This document shows, one piece after another, positions 8,996 to 17,016 of a stretch of DNA of 64,000 nt. The stretch's first letter is position 1. Each line of letters starts with the position of its first letter. Location of the stretch: NCBI GenBank assembly GCA_902591275.1, contig CACJAC010000001.1, positions 1 to 64,000 of the forward strand. Direction: 5' to 3'. The translations under genes and the position numbers were made by a program. This stretch comes from an uncultured Prochlorococcus sp. (lineage in GTDB: Bacteria; Cyanobacteriota; Cyanobacteriia; PCC-6307; Cyanobiaceae). The notes beneath the pieces are model-generated. The model was not told the origin of the DNA and searched no databases. It saw only the letters and a list, made by a program, of their open reading frames with translations.

Positions 8996-9799
8996 TTATC
9001 TACTACCACCGACTATTACTGGAGGAGTACCTCCTTCTGAACCTGGTAAACCAGGAACAACTTGTGTACTACCATCCCATTTATCGAGAAATAATTTGAA
9101 AAGTACCTGATCGTCGAGACTTCTATTTAATGTCTCGTATCTAAGTGCTTCTTGTTCTGCTATTTCAACTTCTGTCTTTGCTCTCAGTAATTGCTGACCA
9201 GCTATTTGTTTCTGTTCAATAGCAGCTCTATATTCTTCAGCGATCTCTAATCCAGTAAGATCTAAACTTTTAACATCTACATAATCGAATGAATTAAGTT
9301 CTTTTGCAACAGTATCACCTACTTTTTCAGAAATCACTGCGAATTCAGTAGCAATTGTTTCTAGCTCATATTGAGAAAAAACTGATTTTAGAGCTTTTAG
9401 CAAAGATGGCTGAACAATTTTCTGATAAACATCGCTATTTCTGCTTGCAATTGTTGCGAAAATCCTTCCCGCTTCGTTAGGTTTTACTGAGTACTTAACA
9501 GTAGCGGTAGCTCTAATAACTTGAAGATCTTTAGTTAGAGTTTCAAATTTTTCAGGTTGAACTTGAGTTTTTATATCAAATGGATATACAGACTGAATAA
9601 ATGGAAGTTTAAAGTTTAAACCAGCTCTTCTAGAGGGTCCACTTACTTTCCCTAATGTTGTAACAACTGCAACTTGTCCTGAAGGCACAACAAAAAGAGA
9701 TTGGGTAAGTAAAAGAAAGCCCGTAAAAGACAATACAATCAAAAGGGTTGCAGTCCCACCAGGACCTGTTGGTGTGACATTTTTAAAGGATGTTGACAT
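8996..9799 (-). CDS. SPFH/band-7 (prohibitin-like) membrane protein
   Basis: A 267-residue protein with one N-terminal membrane segment (about 18-38), followed by FVVPSGQVAVVTTLGKVSG at the start of the SPFH domain. A Glu/Ala/Gln-rich coiled-coil region follows (EYRAAIEQKQIAGQQLLRAKTE, and on through EIAEQEALRYE). The architecture is that of prohibitins, which oligomerise on membranes and in cyanobacteria are associated with thylakoid or plasma membrane and FtsH proteases. No protease gene is adjacent. The Gly/Pro-rich tail is an ordinary feature of cyanobacterial members. No signal peptide cleavage site is evident. Confidence 0.88.
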   Translation of the reverse strand: MSTSFKNVTPTGPGGTATLLIVLSFTGFLLLTQSLFVVPSGQVAVVTTLGKVSGPSRRAGLNFKLPFIQSVYPFDIKTQVQPEKFETLTKDLQVIRATATVKYSVKPNEAGRIFATIASRNSDVYQKIVQPSLLKALKSVFSQYELETIATEFAVISEKVGDTVAKELNSFDYVDVKSLDLTGLEIAEEYRAAIEQKQIAGQQLLRAKTEVEIAEQEALRYETLNRSLDDQVLFKLFLDKWDGSTQVVPGLPGSEGGTPPVIVGGSR

Positions 9800-9907
9800 T
9801 AAATTTTTACTTTTAATTAATCATATTTAAATAGACTAATTAGTGCATTAATAAGACATTTAATTAAAATATTTTTTTAATAATTGTGAATTTAAATACA
9901 GATATTT

Positions 9908-10117
9908 TTAGTGGATATTTGATTTAAATTCTTGCAAAAGTTCTAAATAAAGATCCTCATCTATTTCCCTAATGTCATATTCAGAGGGTAAAACACCATG
10001 CTTATGCTCATGTACCGCCATCCAACAAAATTTCTCTATTTCTCCTTTTGAAAAACGAGGATATTCTTTTACCTTCTTAATGAGTGATTTAATGAGAGAT
10101 TCTGAATGATCTGCCAT
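9908..10117 (-). CDS. Small conserved hypothetical protein
   Basis: A 69-residue, predominantly helical, charged protein containing YPRFSKGEIEKFCWMAVHEH. It has no membrane segment. It lies 27 bases downstream of yajQ on the same strand and ahead of the SPFH gene, so it may be co-transcribed with yajQ. I recognise no domain. Composition and codon use match neighbours, which supports a real gene rather than a chance frame. Confidence 0.6.
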   Translation of the reverse strand: MADHSESLIKSLIKKVKEYPRFSKGEIEKFCWMAVHEHKHGVLPSEYDIREIDEDLYLELLQEFKSNIH

Positions 10118-10144
10118 ATTTTTAAAATAATCCTACTAAAAATC

Positions 10145-10642
10145 TTATCTAAAGTTATTGGCTTTTAGAGGAATGTTCAAAGACTCTTCCAACTCACTAA
10201 CAAGCTTAATTGCTAATTGAAGATCATTTTTGCTCTTACTAGATACTCTGAGATTTTCTCCATTGATACTGACATTAATTTTTTTTATTTGATCTCTTAT
10301 ATTTTTACTAATTTTTTTTGCAATTTCTTGTTTAATTCCTTGTTTTAATAAAATTGTCTGTTTAATTCTATTACCGCTAACCATTTCAATTTCACCGTAG
10401 TCAAATATTTTCAAAGATAAGTTTCTTTTTATTGCCTTTTGTCTAATTATGTCATTTACAGCATTTAAGGTTAGTTCGCTATTGGTGATTATAAAAATAT
10501 TTTCTTTATCTAATTCAACTGAAGTATCCGTGCCCTTCAAATCGTAACGCTGAGAAATTTCCCTTTTAACTTGATCCAAAGTATTGACTAATTCTTGTCT
10601 ATCAAAATCAGAAACTACATCAAATGAAAAACTTTCTGCCAT
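10145..10642 (-). CDS. yajQ: YajQ/UPF0234 family nucleotide-binding protein
   Basis: A 165-residue protein of the YajQ family. The N-terminus MAESFSFDVVSDFDRQELVN is characteristic, as are REISQRYDLKGTDTSVEL and the C-terminal RVSSKSKNDLQ. The fold has two RNP-like halves that bind nucleotide. In some proteobacteria homologues bind cyclic di-GMP, but whether that holds in marine cyanobacteria is unknown. The length is normal for the family. The upstream gene on the same strand is the Rossmann-fold protein 66 bases away. Confidence 0.92.
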   Translation of the reverse strand: MAESFSFDVVSDFDRQELVNTLDQVKREISQRYDLKGTDTSVELDKENIFIITNSELTLNAVNDIIRQKAIKRNLSLKIFDYGEIEMVSGNRIKQTILLKQGIKQEIAKKISKNIRDQIKKINVSINGENLRVSSKSKNDLQLAIKLVSELEESLNIPLKANNFR

Positions 10643-10708
10643 AGTAAATTGTTAAACGCTAAATATTATTAGCATAAATCATCTTTAAATAAGGGGGAAT
10701 GGGTTAAT

Positions 10709-11221
10709 TTAATCAAAAAATAACAAACTAACCACTTTGCCCATTTCTTCAGCACATCTACAACTATTTAGCAAAGTTTCACTATCGTGAAAGGCAAAGC
10801 ATATTAATTGATCACACCTAGTAATAATTTCTTGATTACAAAGACTACTTGCAAGTGGCAAAGGTAATTCATCATTTTCACTTTTTTCAACCAAATGCAT
10901 AACCTTCTCGAGTTGGTCCTTTATTTCAGGAATTTGTCTATCAAGACTTTGTGGTAATAAAACAGTTAATAATGATGGATTAATATCTAAGACAGCTCGA
11001 ATAACAGCTACATTAACACCTTGAGATCCAGACGTAAGGATATTATGTCCTTCCTCTGCTAACGACCTTGCTATCAACTCAATTAAGTGGATATCTACGA
11101 CCGGTACGTGTCTACTACCTAAAAAAGCAATTCTCCTTTTTCCATTATCTTGGAGTTTTGCAAGTTCTTGAGCTAAGGCATCAACACCTTCAGTTGCTGG
11201 TAGATCTAAAGAGCGACTCAA
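10709..11221 (-). CDS. DprA/SLOG-like Rossmann-fold protein
   Basis: A 170-residue protein. RRIAFLGSRHVPVVDIHLIE and EEGHNILTSGSQGVNVAVIRA form a nucleotide-binding Rossmann pattern resembling the SLOG/DprA/LOG superfamily. It lacks the extra domains of a true DNA-processing protein and is close to the minimal size of the superfamily. It starts 25 bases downstream of the BioD/DRTGG protein on the same strand. The tight pair suggests a shared nucleotide-related role. The substrate cannot be read from the sequence. Confidence 0.65.
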   Translation of the reverse strand: MSRSLDLPATEGVDALAQELAKLQDNGKRRIAFLGSRHVPVVDIHLIELIARSLAEEGHNILTSGSQGVNVAVIRAVLDINPSLLTVLLPQSLDRQIPEIKDQLEKVMHLVEKSENDELPLPLASSLCNQEIITRCDQLICFAFHDSETLLNSCRCAEEMGKVVSLLFFD

Positions 11222-11246
11222 AATAATAAAGTTCCTATATTTGAAA

Positions 11247-12356
11247 TTAGCATTTATCTGAAAAATTGCAGGGAAAATCTATCTTTTCGAGAATTCTTTT
11301 TAGATTTACATGCTCTTGAACTAATTGAATAGCATAAGAAGCTTTAATTGATTCATGTATTCTGACATGGCCAAAAGCTTGTTCAATAATTTCTACGGAG
11401 GAAAGAGTATCTAATTCCACCTTTAAAATTGGCACCTCCAATTCCTCTGCTCTATGAATCAATTGTGACAAAGGGTCTCCTAAACCAGTTAAAATAAGGC
11501 ATTGGGTTGATGCCTCCAGAGCAGCAAGTTGGATATCAGTTCTATCAGCACCAGTAACAACAGCCATATTTCGTCTTCTCCTGAAAAATTCCATTGCAGA
11601 ATTTACCCCCATTGCACCAATACTTAATGTTTCAACAAGTAATTGATCTTTTTCAGGGCAACAAATAAATTGGGCATCCAGTCTTCTTACAAGCTCACCG
11701 ACAGTGACGCTTCTAAGAAGCGGTGATTTAGGCATAACACCAAACACTTCAATATCCAAATCTTTAAGAGAAGGTATTATTTCCTTTTTAACTTTTTCGA
11801 CTTCTTGCGGCAAAACTCCGTTCAATACAACACCAGTCAATTTCTCTCCTAATTGTTTTTTAGCATCTAGTAATGCATCTACGCTTTTGCAATCTTCCCA
11901 TAAATTAACAATTAAAACTTTTGCATCTAAATCCTTAGCTAGTTGTGGGAGACTTAAGCCATAAATCATACCCTCATGAAGACTTCCAGCTGCCTCTAAA
12001 ATATTCAGACCTTCAAAATCATCATTAACCAATCCTTGAATTTGATCAAAACCTTTTCCTGGGAGTAAGTCTTTATTGAAGATTCTTTTTTCAGCTGATA
12101 TATTATCCAATAATCCTACTGAAGAAATTAAATTGTCCTCTTCGATTTTTAATGTAGATCCAATAAACTTAACATCATCATCTATTAGTCCTTCATAAGA
12201 TATTGCAGGAAGATTAGTAAGTTCAATACATGTTGCTAGCGGTTTGCCTATGCGTACTTTGCCCCCACCCTGTAAAATTCTTTTTGCTATCCCAAGAACC
12301 ATTGCAGACTTACCACTAAATGGCTCACATGAACCAATTAATAATATATCGCTCAT
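11247..12356 (-). CDS. Phosphotransacetylase-family protein: BioD-like P-loop domain plus DRTGG domain
   Basis: A 369-residue protein. It opens with a BioD-like P-loop (SCEPFSGKSAMVLGIAKRI) followed by an ATPase core. A DRTGG domain, ending in TGADRTDIQLAALEAS, occupies roughly residues 215-320. This is the arrangement found at the N-terminus of long bacterial phosphate acetyltransferases (COG0857), but the catalytic PTA_PTB domain is absent. It is therefore probably a sensory or regulatory relic rather than an acetyltransferase. It forms a tight pair with the downstream Rossmann protein. An alternative reading as a dethiobiotin synthetase is unlikely because of the DRTGG domain. Confidence 0.8.
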   Translation of the reverse strand: MSDILLIGSCEPFSGKSAMVLGIAKRILQGGGKVRIGKPLATCIELTNLPAISYEGLIDDDVKFIGSTLKIEEDNLISSVGLLDNISAEKRIFNKDLLPGKGFDQIQGLVNDDFEGLNILEAAGSLHEGMIYGLSLPQLAKDLDAKVLIVNLWEDCKSVDALLDAKKQLGEKLTGVVLNGVLPQEVEKVKKEIIPSLKDLDIEVFGVMPKSPLLRSVTVGELVRRLDAQFICCPEKDQLLVETLSIGAMGVNSAMEFFRRRRNMAVVTGADRTDIQLAALEASTQCLILTGLGDPLSQLIHRAEELEVPILKVELDTLSSVEIIEQAFGHVRIHESIKASYAIQLVQEHVNLKRILEKIDFPCNFSDKC

Positions 12357-12509
12357 AATAAGTAAAATTATTTATTCATAGATTCAAGATAATATTTTTT
12401 TCAGAACTAAACAAATATTTATTTATGAGTTTTAATCAAATAAAAAAATTAAATAATCTTTTTGGTAGATTTATTTTAATTCCTTGGTATTTCATAAAAA
12501 GCAAGCAAA

Positions 12510-13226
12510 ATGATAAATTTCACTGAAAACGAAAAAACAATAGGGATTACCGGAGCTTCAGGTGCGCTAGGGAAAGAGTTAACAAAGTTGTTTCGACAAA
12601 AAGGATATAAAGTGATTGGATTTACTCATAGTCAAACTAATTATGAAATAAATCTTGAATCTCCAAATGAATGGATTAGATGGGAATGCGGGAAGGAGTC
12701 ATCATTAAAAAAACAATTAGAAAGGGTAGATATTTTAATCTTGAACCATGGTATCTATGATTTGGGTAGAGAAAATTCCAATTATGAAAACTCAATAGAA
12801 ATAAATGCATTAAGCAAATTCAAATTTTTAAATTTATTTGAAGATATTGCTCTAACCAATGATTCACCAATAAAAAAAGAGATTTGGATAAACACATCTG
12901 AAGCAGAAATACTACCAGCCCTAAATCCGTCATATGAGATTAGTAAATCCCTTATTGGTCAATTAGTTTCTTTCAAAAAAAATCTTCTTGATAAAAATAC
13001 AAAGAATAAATTAATAATAAAAAAAATCATCTTAGGGCCTTTTAAATCGCAACTAAATCCTATTGGAATAATGAGTCCCAAATTTGTTTCTAAAAAAATT
13101 TATAATTTAGCCAATTCAAAAAAATATTTAATAATAATTAGTCCAAACCCATTAACCTACTTACTTTTTCCATTGAAAGAGTTTTTTAATTTTTTGTATT
13201 GCAAAATTATCTATAGTTACAAATAA
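12510..13226 (+). CDS. Short-chain dehydrogenase/reductase family protein
   Basis: A 238-residue protein. The N-terminal dinucleotide-binding motif ITGASGALGKELTKLF and the NHG motif after LERVDILIL are the SDR signatures. The usual YxxxK catalytic pair may be represented by PSYEISKSLIG. The C-terminal third (LIIKKIILGPFKSQL) is divergent and ends in a hydrophobic stretch that could attach to membrane. Some cyanobacterial homologues are fused to or neighbour a sterol-desaturase domain; none is seen here. Substrate unknown. No clear ribosome-binding site precedes the ATG. Confidence 0.8.
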   Translation: MINFTENEKTIGITGASGALGKELTKLFRQKGYKVIGFTHSQTNYEINLESPNEWIRWECGKESSLKKQLERVDILILNHGIYDLGRENSNYENSIEINALSKFKFLNLFEDIALTNDSPIKKEIWINTSEAEILPALNPSYEISKSLIGQLVSFKKNLLDKNTKNKLIIKKIILGPFKSQLNPIGIMSPKFVSKKIYNLANSKKYLIIISPNPLTYLLFPLKEFFNFLYCKIIYSYK

Positions 13227-13244
13227 TAATGAAAATAATACTGT

Positions 13245-14084
13245 CTAGAAATCTCTGTCTGTCAATATTTCAATACCATCTTTTAAAACAACTATTGTAT
13301 GCTCCCATTGGGCAGATAATTTTCCATCTTTTGTTATTACAGTCCATTTATCATTTAATGTTTTGCAAAATTTAGTTCCTTCATTAACAATAGGTTCAAC
13401 AGCTAAAGTCATTCCTTCACGAAGTACGACATTGGGCAATTCTTTGGTCCTAAAATTAAATACCGATGGTTCTTCATGAAGATTTCTTCCAACTCCATGA
13501 CCTGTATAGTCTTCTACAACACTAAAGCCATTTTTTAAAACAACATCTTCGATTTCTCCAGCCACATCAAAAAGTGTATTACCTGCTTTAATTTTCGAAA
13601 GGCCCGCATACAATGCTTTATAAGCTACATCACTAAGATGTTGAGCCTTAGGACTAACTTCTCCCACACAAATTGAGATACAACTATCTCCATGGAAGCC
13701 ATCTAAATATGCTCCTGTATCAATTTTAACTAGGTCACCATTTTTAATTATTTTACTTTTATTTGGTATTCCATGAACAACCTCATTATTGATACTGGAA
13801 CAAATACTAGAAGGAAATCCGTGGTAACCCTTAAAACTTGGCACAGCTCCAAAACTTTTAATCCTCTTTTCTGCGAAATCATCTAAATCTTTTGTACTCA
13901 TTCCAGGTTTAATTAAGTCATTAATTTCTCTCAAAACAGTTGCCACAATTCTGCTAGATTTTTTCATCAAGTTTATTTCACGTGAAGACTTTATTTCAAT
14001 TCCTCTCCTCCTCTGAATAAAAGGGACTTGATCATTAGCCTTGGAATTATTTTTATTTAACAAAAGATCTGCAAAATGTCTCAT
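13245..14084 (-). CDS. map: Type I methionine aminopeptidase
   Basis: A 279-residue enzyme that removes N-terminal methionine from nascent proteins. The dimetal ligands are all recognisable: the Asp pair in DTGAYLDGFHGDSC, the His in TGHGVGRNLHEEP, the Glu in AVEPIVNEG and the Glu in QWEHTIVVLKDG. The N-terminus is about 35 residues longer than minimal type I enzymes. That extra part contains a basic, polar stretch (NKNNSKANDQVPFIQRRRG), as in other cyanobacterial copies. It is convergent with the SDR gene, 18 bases apart. Confidence 0.96.
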   Translation of the reverse strand: MRHFADLLLNKNNSKANDQVPFIQRRRGIEIKSSREINLMKKSSRIVATVLREINDLIKPGMSTKDLDDFAEKRIKSFGAVPSFKGYHGFPSSICSSINNEVVHGIPNKSKIIKNGDLVKIDTGAYLDGFHGDSCISICVGEVSPKAQHLSDVAYKALYAGLSKIKAGNTLFDVAGEIEDVVLKNGFSVVEDYTGHGVGRNLHEEPSVFNFRTKELPNVVLREGMTLAVEPIVNEGTKFCKTLNDKWTVITKDGKLSAQWEHTIVVLKDGIEILTDRDF

Positions 14085-14179
14085 TGGAATAAATTATAGT
14101 AATAGGTAAATATCTTCAAAATAGCCATTACGGTCTTGGCTATCTTAAATCTATCAATAACAATGGGAAAGAAACAAAA

Positions 14180-14488
14180 ATGAAAGTTTTATTTAATTCT
14201 AGGCAATTTCATAAGGCTTTGGCGCCTTGGGTTTTTCTTCCACTATTTATATCTTCAATTACCGGTCTTTTTTATAGGGTTTCAAAAGATTTATTAGGTT
14301 ACTCTAAAGAACAAGTTCATTGGTTAATGTCTCTCCATGAGGGCGAATGGCTTGGAGATAATGGAGAACTTATATACGTAATATTGAATTCCCTTGGAGT
14401 TTTATGGATGCTAATAACGGGATTCCAAATGTTTTCAAAAACAATTTCATTAACCAAAAAGGTTACTAAAGGCGAGTCAAAAGGTTAA
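14180..14488 (+). CDS. Small PepSY-associated-type membrane protein
   Basis: A 102-residue protein with two membrane segments, at roughly 15-35 and 65-85. The beginning [26 protein letters not shown] resembles the first transmembrane helix and His-containing motif of PepSY-TM proteins. LSHEG-like [11 protein letters not shown] and [14 protein letters not shown] match the family's second half. Such proteins often sit in cytochrome or iron-related contexts, but function here is open. It ends 23 bases before rplS, so it may lie at the head of that transcription unit. Confidence 0.65.
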   Translation: MKVLFNSRQFHKALAPWVFLPLFISSITGLFYRVSKDLLGYSKEQVHWLMSLHEGEWLGDNGELIYVILNSLGVLWMLITGFQMFSKTISLTKKVTKGESKG

Positions 14489-14511
14489 GATATAGAACTT
14501 GTAGGATAAAA

Positions 14512-14991
14512 ATGACCAAAATGGCCAAAGAGAAACAAGAGAAGGAATTAGAAACCGGTAATGAAGCTGACGCATCAGTTGATGTAGCAGTTGAACAAAA
14601 AGAAAAAAACATGGTTTCTGAAACTCCGCAAACCTTAAGCGCATCAAATCTTATTAAGGATTTTGAGAGTGAACAATTAAAAAAAGAATTACCTGAAATT
14701 TATGTTGGTGATACTGTTAAAGTTGGAGTAAAAATTACAGAAGGTAATAAAGAAAGAGTCCAACCTTATGAAGGTGTTGTTATAGCAAAAAGGCACGGAG
14801 GTATTAACCAAACTATTACAGTTAGAAGAATTTTTCAGGGTATAGGAGTTGAAAGAGTATTTATGCTACATAGTCCACAGGTTGCCTCCCTAAAAGTAGA
14901 ACGTAGAGGTAAAGTAAGAAGAGCTAAGTTATTCTATCTGAGAGATAGAGTAGGAAAAGCTACCCGCGTAAAACAACGCTTTGATCGATAA
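14512..14991 (+). CDS. rplS: 50S ribosomal protein L19
   Basis: The conserved L19 domain occupies about residues 45-159 ([54 protein letters not shown]). It is preceded by a low-complexity Lys/Glu-rich extension of about 45 residues, typical of marine picocyanobacteria. AGGA five bases upstream favours the ATG at 14512 over the one at 14521. A weak six-pair hairpin (aagttg/caactt) follows the stop, ahead of tRNA-Trp. Confidence 0.96.
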   Translation: MTKMAKEKQEKELETGNEADASVDVAVEQKEKNMVSETPQTLSASNLIKDFESEQLKKELPEIYVGDTVKVGVKITEGNKERVQPYEGVVIAKRHGGINQTITVRRIFQGIGVERVFMLHSPQVASLKVERRGKVRRAKLFYLRDRVGKATRVKQRFDR

Positions 14992-15029
14992 AGTTGTAAA
15001 TTAATCAACTTATTGGTCGCATAGGCGCT

Positions 15030-15035
15030 TATAAT
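15030..15035 (+). promoter_or_regulatory. Candidate -10 box for tRNA-Trp
   Basis: A perfect TATAAT ends ten bases before the first base of tRNA-Trp, placing transcription initiation at or just before the mature 5' end. No convincing -35 box is seen at 16-18 bases, so support comes from the -10 and its spacing only. Confidence 0.4.
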
Positions 15036-15044
15036 TATCATAAT

Positions 15045-15117
15045 GCGTCGTTAGTTCAGTTGGTAGAACGCAGGTCTCCAAAACCTGATGTCGGGGGTTC
15101 AAGTCCTCCACGACGCG
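15045..15117 (+). tRNA. trnW: tRNA-Trp (anticodon CCA)
   Basis: A cloverleaf folds by eye. Acceptor GCGTCGT pairs with ACGACGC and has discriminator G. The D arm contains GTTCAGTTGGTAGAAC. The anticodon stem CAGGT/ACCTG encloses the loop CTCCAAA... with CCA as anticodon. The T arm GGGGG-TTCAAGT-CCTCC is intact. No CCA is encoded after the discriminator. It lies between rplS and the small conserved protein at 15152. Confidence 0.95.
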
Positions 15118-15151
15118 TTCAATCAACATATGTAAATCATTTTTTCATAAG

Positions 15152-15346
15152 ATGGAGTTAGATCTTCAACCTGGGGACGTAGTTAAAGTCCTCGAATCAG
15201 CAGCTTTAGGATGGGTCCGTGCAAGAGTCATCAGAGTTAAGTCTGGAGGAAGAGTTGTCGTTCAAAGTGACCAAGGCAGAGAATTTACCGCTAGAGGCAA
15301 CCAAGTTAGGTTGATAGAACCAGCTGGTTTTAGGCCTCAAAAATAG
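15152..15346 (+). CDS. Small basic protein, probably the picocyanobacterial hyper-conserved protein PSHCP
   Basis: A 64-residue basic beta-rich protein (LQPGDVVKVLESAALGWVRA, VKSGGRVVVQSDQGREFTARG) with the look of an SH3-like or KOW-like RNA-binding barrel. From memory it matches the Prochlorococcus/marine Synechococcus hyper-conserved protein, reported as nearly invariant in that clade and associated with ribosomal protein L2. I could not check this by search. The context between rplS/tRNA-Trp and tRNA-Asp/gltX supports a role in or near translation. Its Gly/Val/Arg content and higher G+C contrast with the AT-rich neighbours, as expected for strong protein-level constraint. Confidence 0.8.
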   Translation: MELDLQPGDVVKVLESAALGWVRARVIRVKSGGRVVVQSDQGREFTARGNQVRLIEPAGFRPQK

Positions 15347-15466
15347 ATAGTTGTTTATACTAATTCAGCCGTAAGCCTAACTATTTCTGTAAATCCTCAA
15401 ATTAATAAAATTTTTTTATTACAACACCATAAATTAAGTATTATGATCTGATAATTTTAAGAAGAC

Positions 15467-15486
15467 GTTCTAAATAAATTTAGAAC
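15467..15486 (+). other. Perfect 8-bp stem-loop upstream of tRNA-Asp
   Basis: GTTCTAAA and TTTAGAAC are exact inverted repeats separated by TAAA. They end eight bases before tRNA-Asp. No T-run follows, so it is not an obvious terminator. It could be a processing signal in the tRNA leader or a protein-binding palindrome. Confidence 0.4.
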
Positions 15487-15494
15487 AAAACTCT

Positions 15495-15568
15495 GGGACC
15501 GTAGTTCAACTGGTTAGAGCACCGCCCTGTCACGGCGGAAGTTGCGGGTTCGAATCCCGTCGGTCCCG
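15495..15568 (+). tRNA. trnD: tRNA-Asp (anticodon GTC)
   Basis: Acceptor GGGACCG pairs with CGGTCCC, with discriminator G. The D arm contains GTTCAACTGGTTAGAGC. The anticodon stem CCGCC/GGCGG encloses CTGTCAC with GTC as anticodon. The T arm GCGGG-TTCGAAT-CCCGT is intact. CCA is not encoded. Six T residues follow directly, and the gltX start is 17 bases downstream of the tRNA. Confidence 0.96.
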
Positions 15569-15585
15569 TTTTTTCTAAAAGAAAT

Positions 15586-17016
15586 TTGGAAAAACGTTTA
15601 AGACTAGCCCCGAGTCCAACGGGTTTATTTCATATTGGGACAGCGCGAACAGCACTATTCAATTGGTTGTATGCACAAAAAATAGGTGGAAAATTTCTTA
15701 TCAGAATAGAAGATACAGATTTTCTTCGATCTAAATCTGAGTATACAAAAAATATATTAGAGGGCATGAAATGGCTTGGAATTAAATGGGATGAAGAACC
15801 TATAAAGCAAAGTGATAGAATTTCGATTCACAAAAGTTATATCAAAAAACTATTGGAATGTGGAGCTGCATATAGGTGCTTTACATCAGAAGATGAAATA
15901 TCTAAATTAAGAGAAGAACAAAAAAAGAAAGGATTACCTCCAAAGCATGATAATAGACACAGAAGTCTTTCAAAAGAAGAAATAGAAGCATTCATATCCC
16001 AAGGGCGGACTTCAGTAATAAGATTTAAGATTGATGAAAAAATTGATATTAAATGGGTAGATCAGATAAGAGGCGAAATCAAATGGCAAGGGAAGGATTT
16101 GGGCGGTGATTTAGTTTTATCAAGAAGAGCTAAGGGATTTGAGATTGGAGATCCTTTGTATAATCTTGCAGTTGTAGTTGATGATAATTTCATGAATATT
16201 ACTCACGTTGTAAGGGGTGAAGACCATATCTCGAACACTGCAAAACAAATATTGATTTATAAAGCATTAAATTTTAATTTGCCAACTTTTTCGCATACAC
16301 CCTTAATACTAAATAGCGAAGGGAAAAAATTATCTAAGAGAGATTGCGTTACTTCAATAGACGAATTTAGAGAAATGGGATATTTACCTGAGGCACTATC
16401 AAACTATATGGCATTTTTAGGTTGGTCTCCAAAATCTGCCGACAGAGAAATACTTTCTCTTGAAGAGATATCTGAAATTTTTGACTTATCAGAAATAAAT
16501 AAAGCTGGAGCCAAATTTAGTTGGGAAAAACTCAACTGGATTAATTCTCAATATATAAAAAATATGGAATCAATAAAGTTAATTGAGATCATGAGAAAAT
16601 ACTGGGATGACAATGGTTGGGAGCCGCCATCTCAAGAATGGGCTAATAAACTAGCAATTTTGATTAGAGACTCTATGACTCTTTTAAAAGATTCAATTGA
16701 TCAATCAAAACCATTTTTCTTAATACCTTCAATTCAAAAAGAAGGTCAAGATTTTCTGGAAAACCGGGAAAGCAAATTATCTTTAAAACTAATTTTAAAC
16801 TATTTAATTGATCAAAATGCTATTAAACTAAATAAAGAAGAAGCTAAAGAAATAATAAACGAAATCTCAAAAAAGCATAATATTAAAAAAGGGATTTTAA
16901 TGAAATCATTAAGAGTAGCCTTTTTTGGATCTCTTAGTGGGCCAGATTTAATTCAAAGTTGGGAGCTTTTCGCAGAGAGTAAAACTGATAGAACTCGAAT
17001 TGAAAGATGTCTTTAA
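15586..17016 (+). CDS. gltX: Glutamyl-tRNA synthetase
   Basis: A 476-residue class I aminoacyl-tRNA synthetase. RLAPSPTGLFHIGTARTALFNWL carries the HIGH-type motif near residue 17. KLSKR at about 247-251 is the KMSKS equivalent. The anticodon-binding helical C-terminal half is complete. It charges tRNA-Glu and so feeds both translation and hemA/hemL tetrapyrrole synthesis; most cyanobacteria also use it to misacylate tRNA-Gln. The start is TTG at 15586, forced by the conserved N-terminus. The gene begins 17 bases after tRNA-Asp, and its stop abuts the stop of the opposing antiporter with no gap. Confidence 0.96.
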   Translation: MEKRLRLAPSPTGLFHIGTARTALFNWLYAQKIGGKFLIRIEDTDFLRSKSEYTKNILEGMKWLGIKWDEEPIKQSDRISIHKSYIKKLLECGAAYRCFTSEDEISKLREEQKKKGLPPKHDNRHRSLSKEEIEAFISQGRTSVIRFKIDEKIDIKWVDQIRGEIKWQGKDLGGDLVLSRRAKGFEIGDPLYNLAVVVDDNFMNITHVVRGEDHISNTAKQILIYKALNFNLPTFSHTPLILNSEGKKLSKRDCVTSIDEFREMGYLPEALSNYMAFLGWSPKSADREILSLEEISEIFDLSEINKAGAKFSWEKLNWINSQYIKNMESIKLIEIMRKYWDDNGWEPPSQEWANKLAILIRDSMTLLKDSIDQSKPFFLIPSIQKEGQDFLENRESKLSLKLILNYLIDQNAIKLNKEEAKEIINEISKKHNIKKGILMKSLRVAFFGSLSGPDLIQSWELFAESKTDRTRIERCL

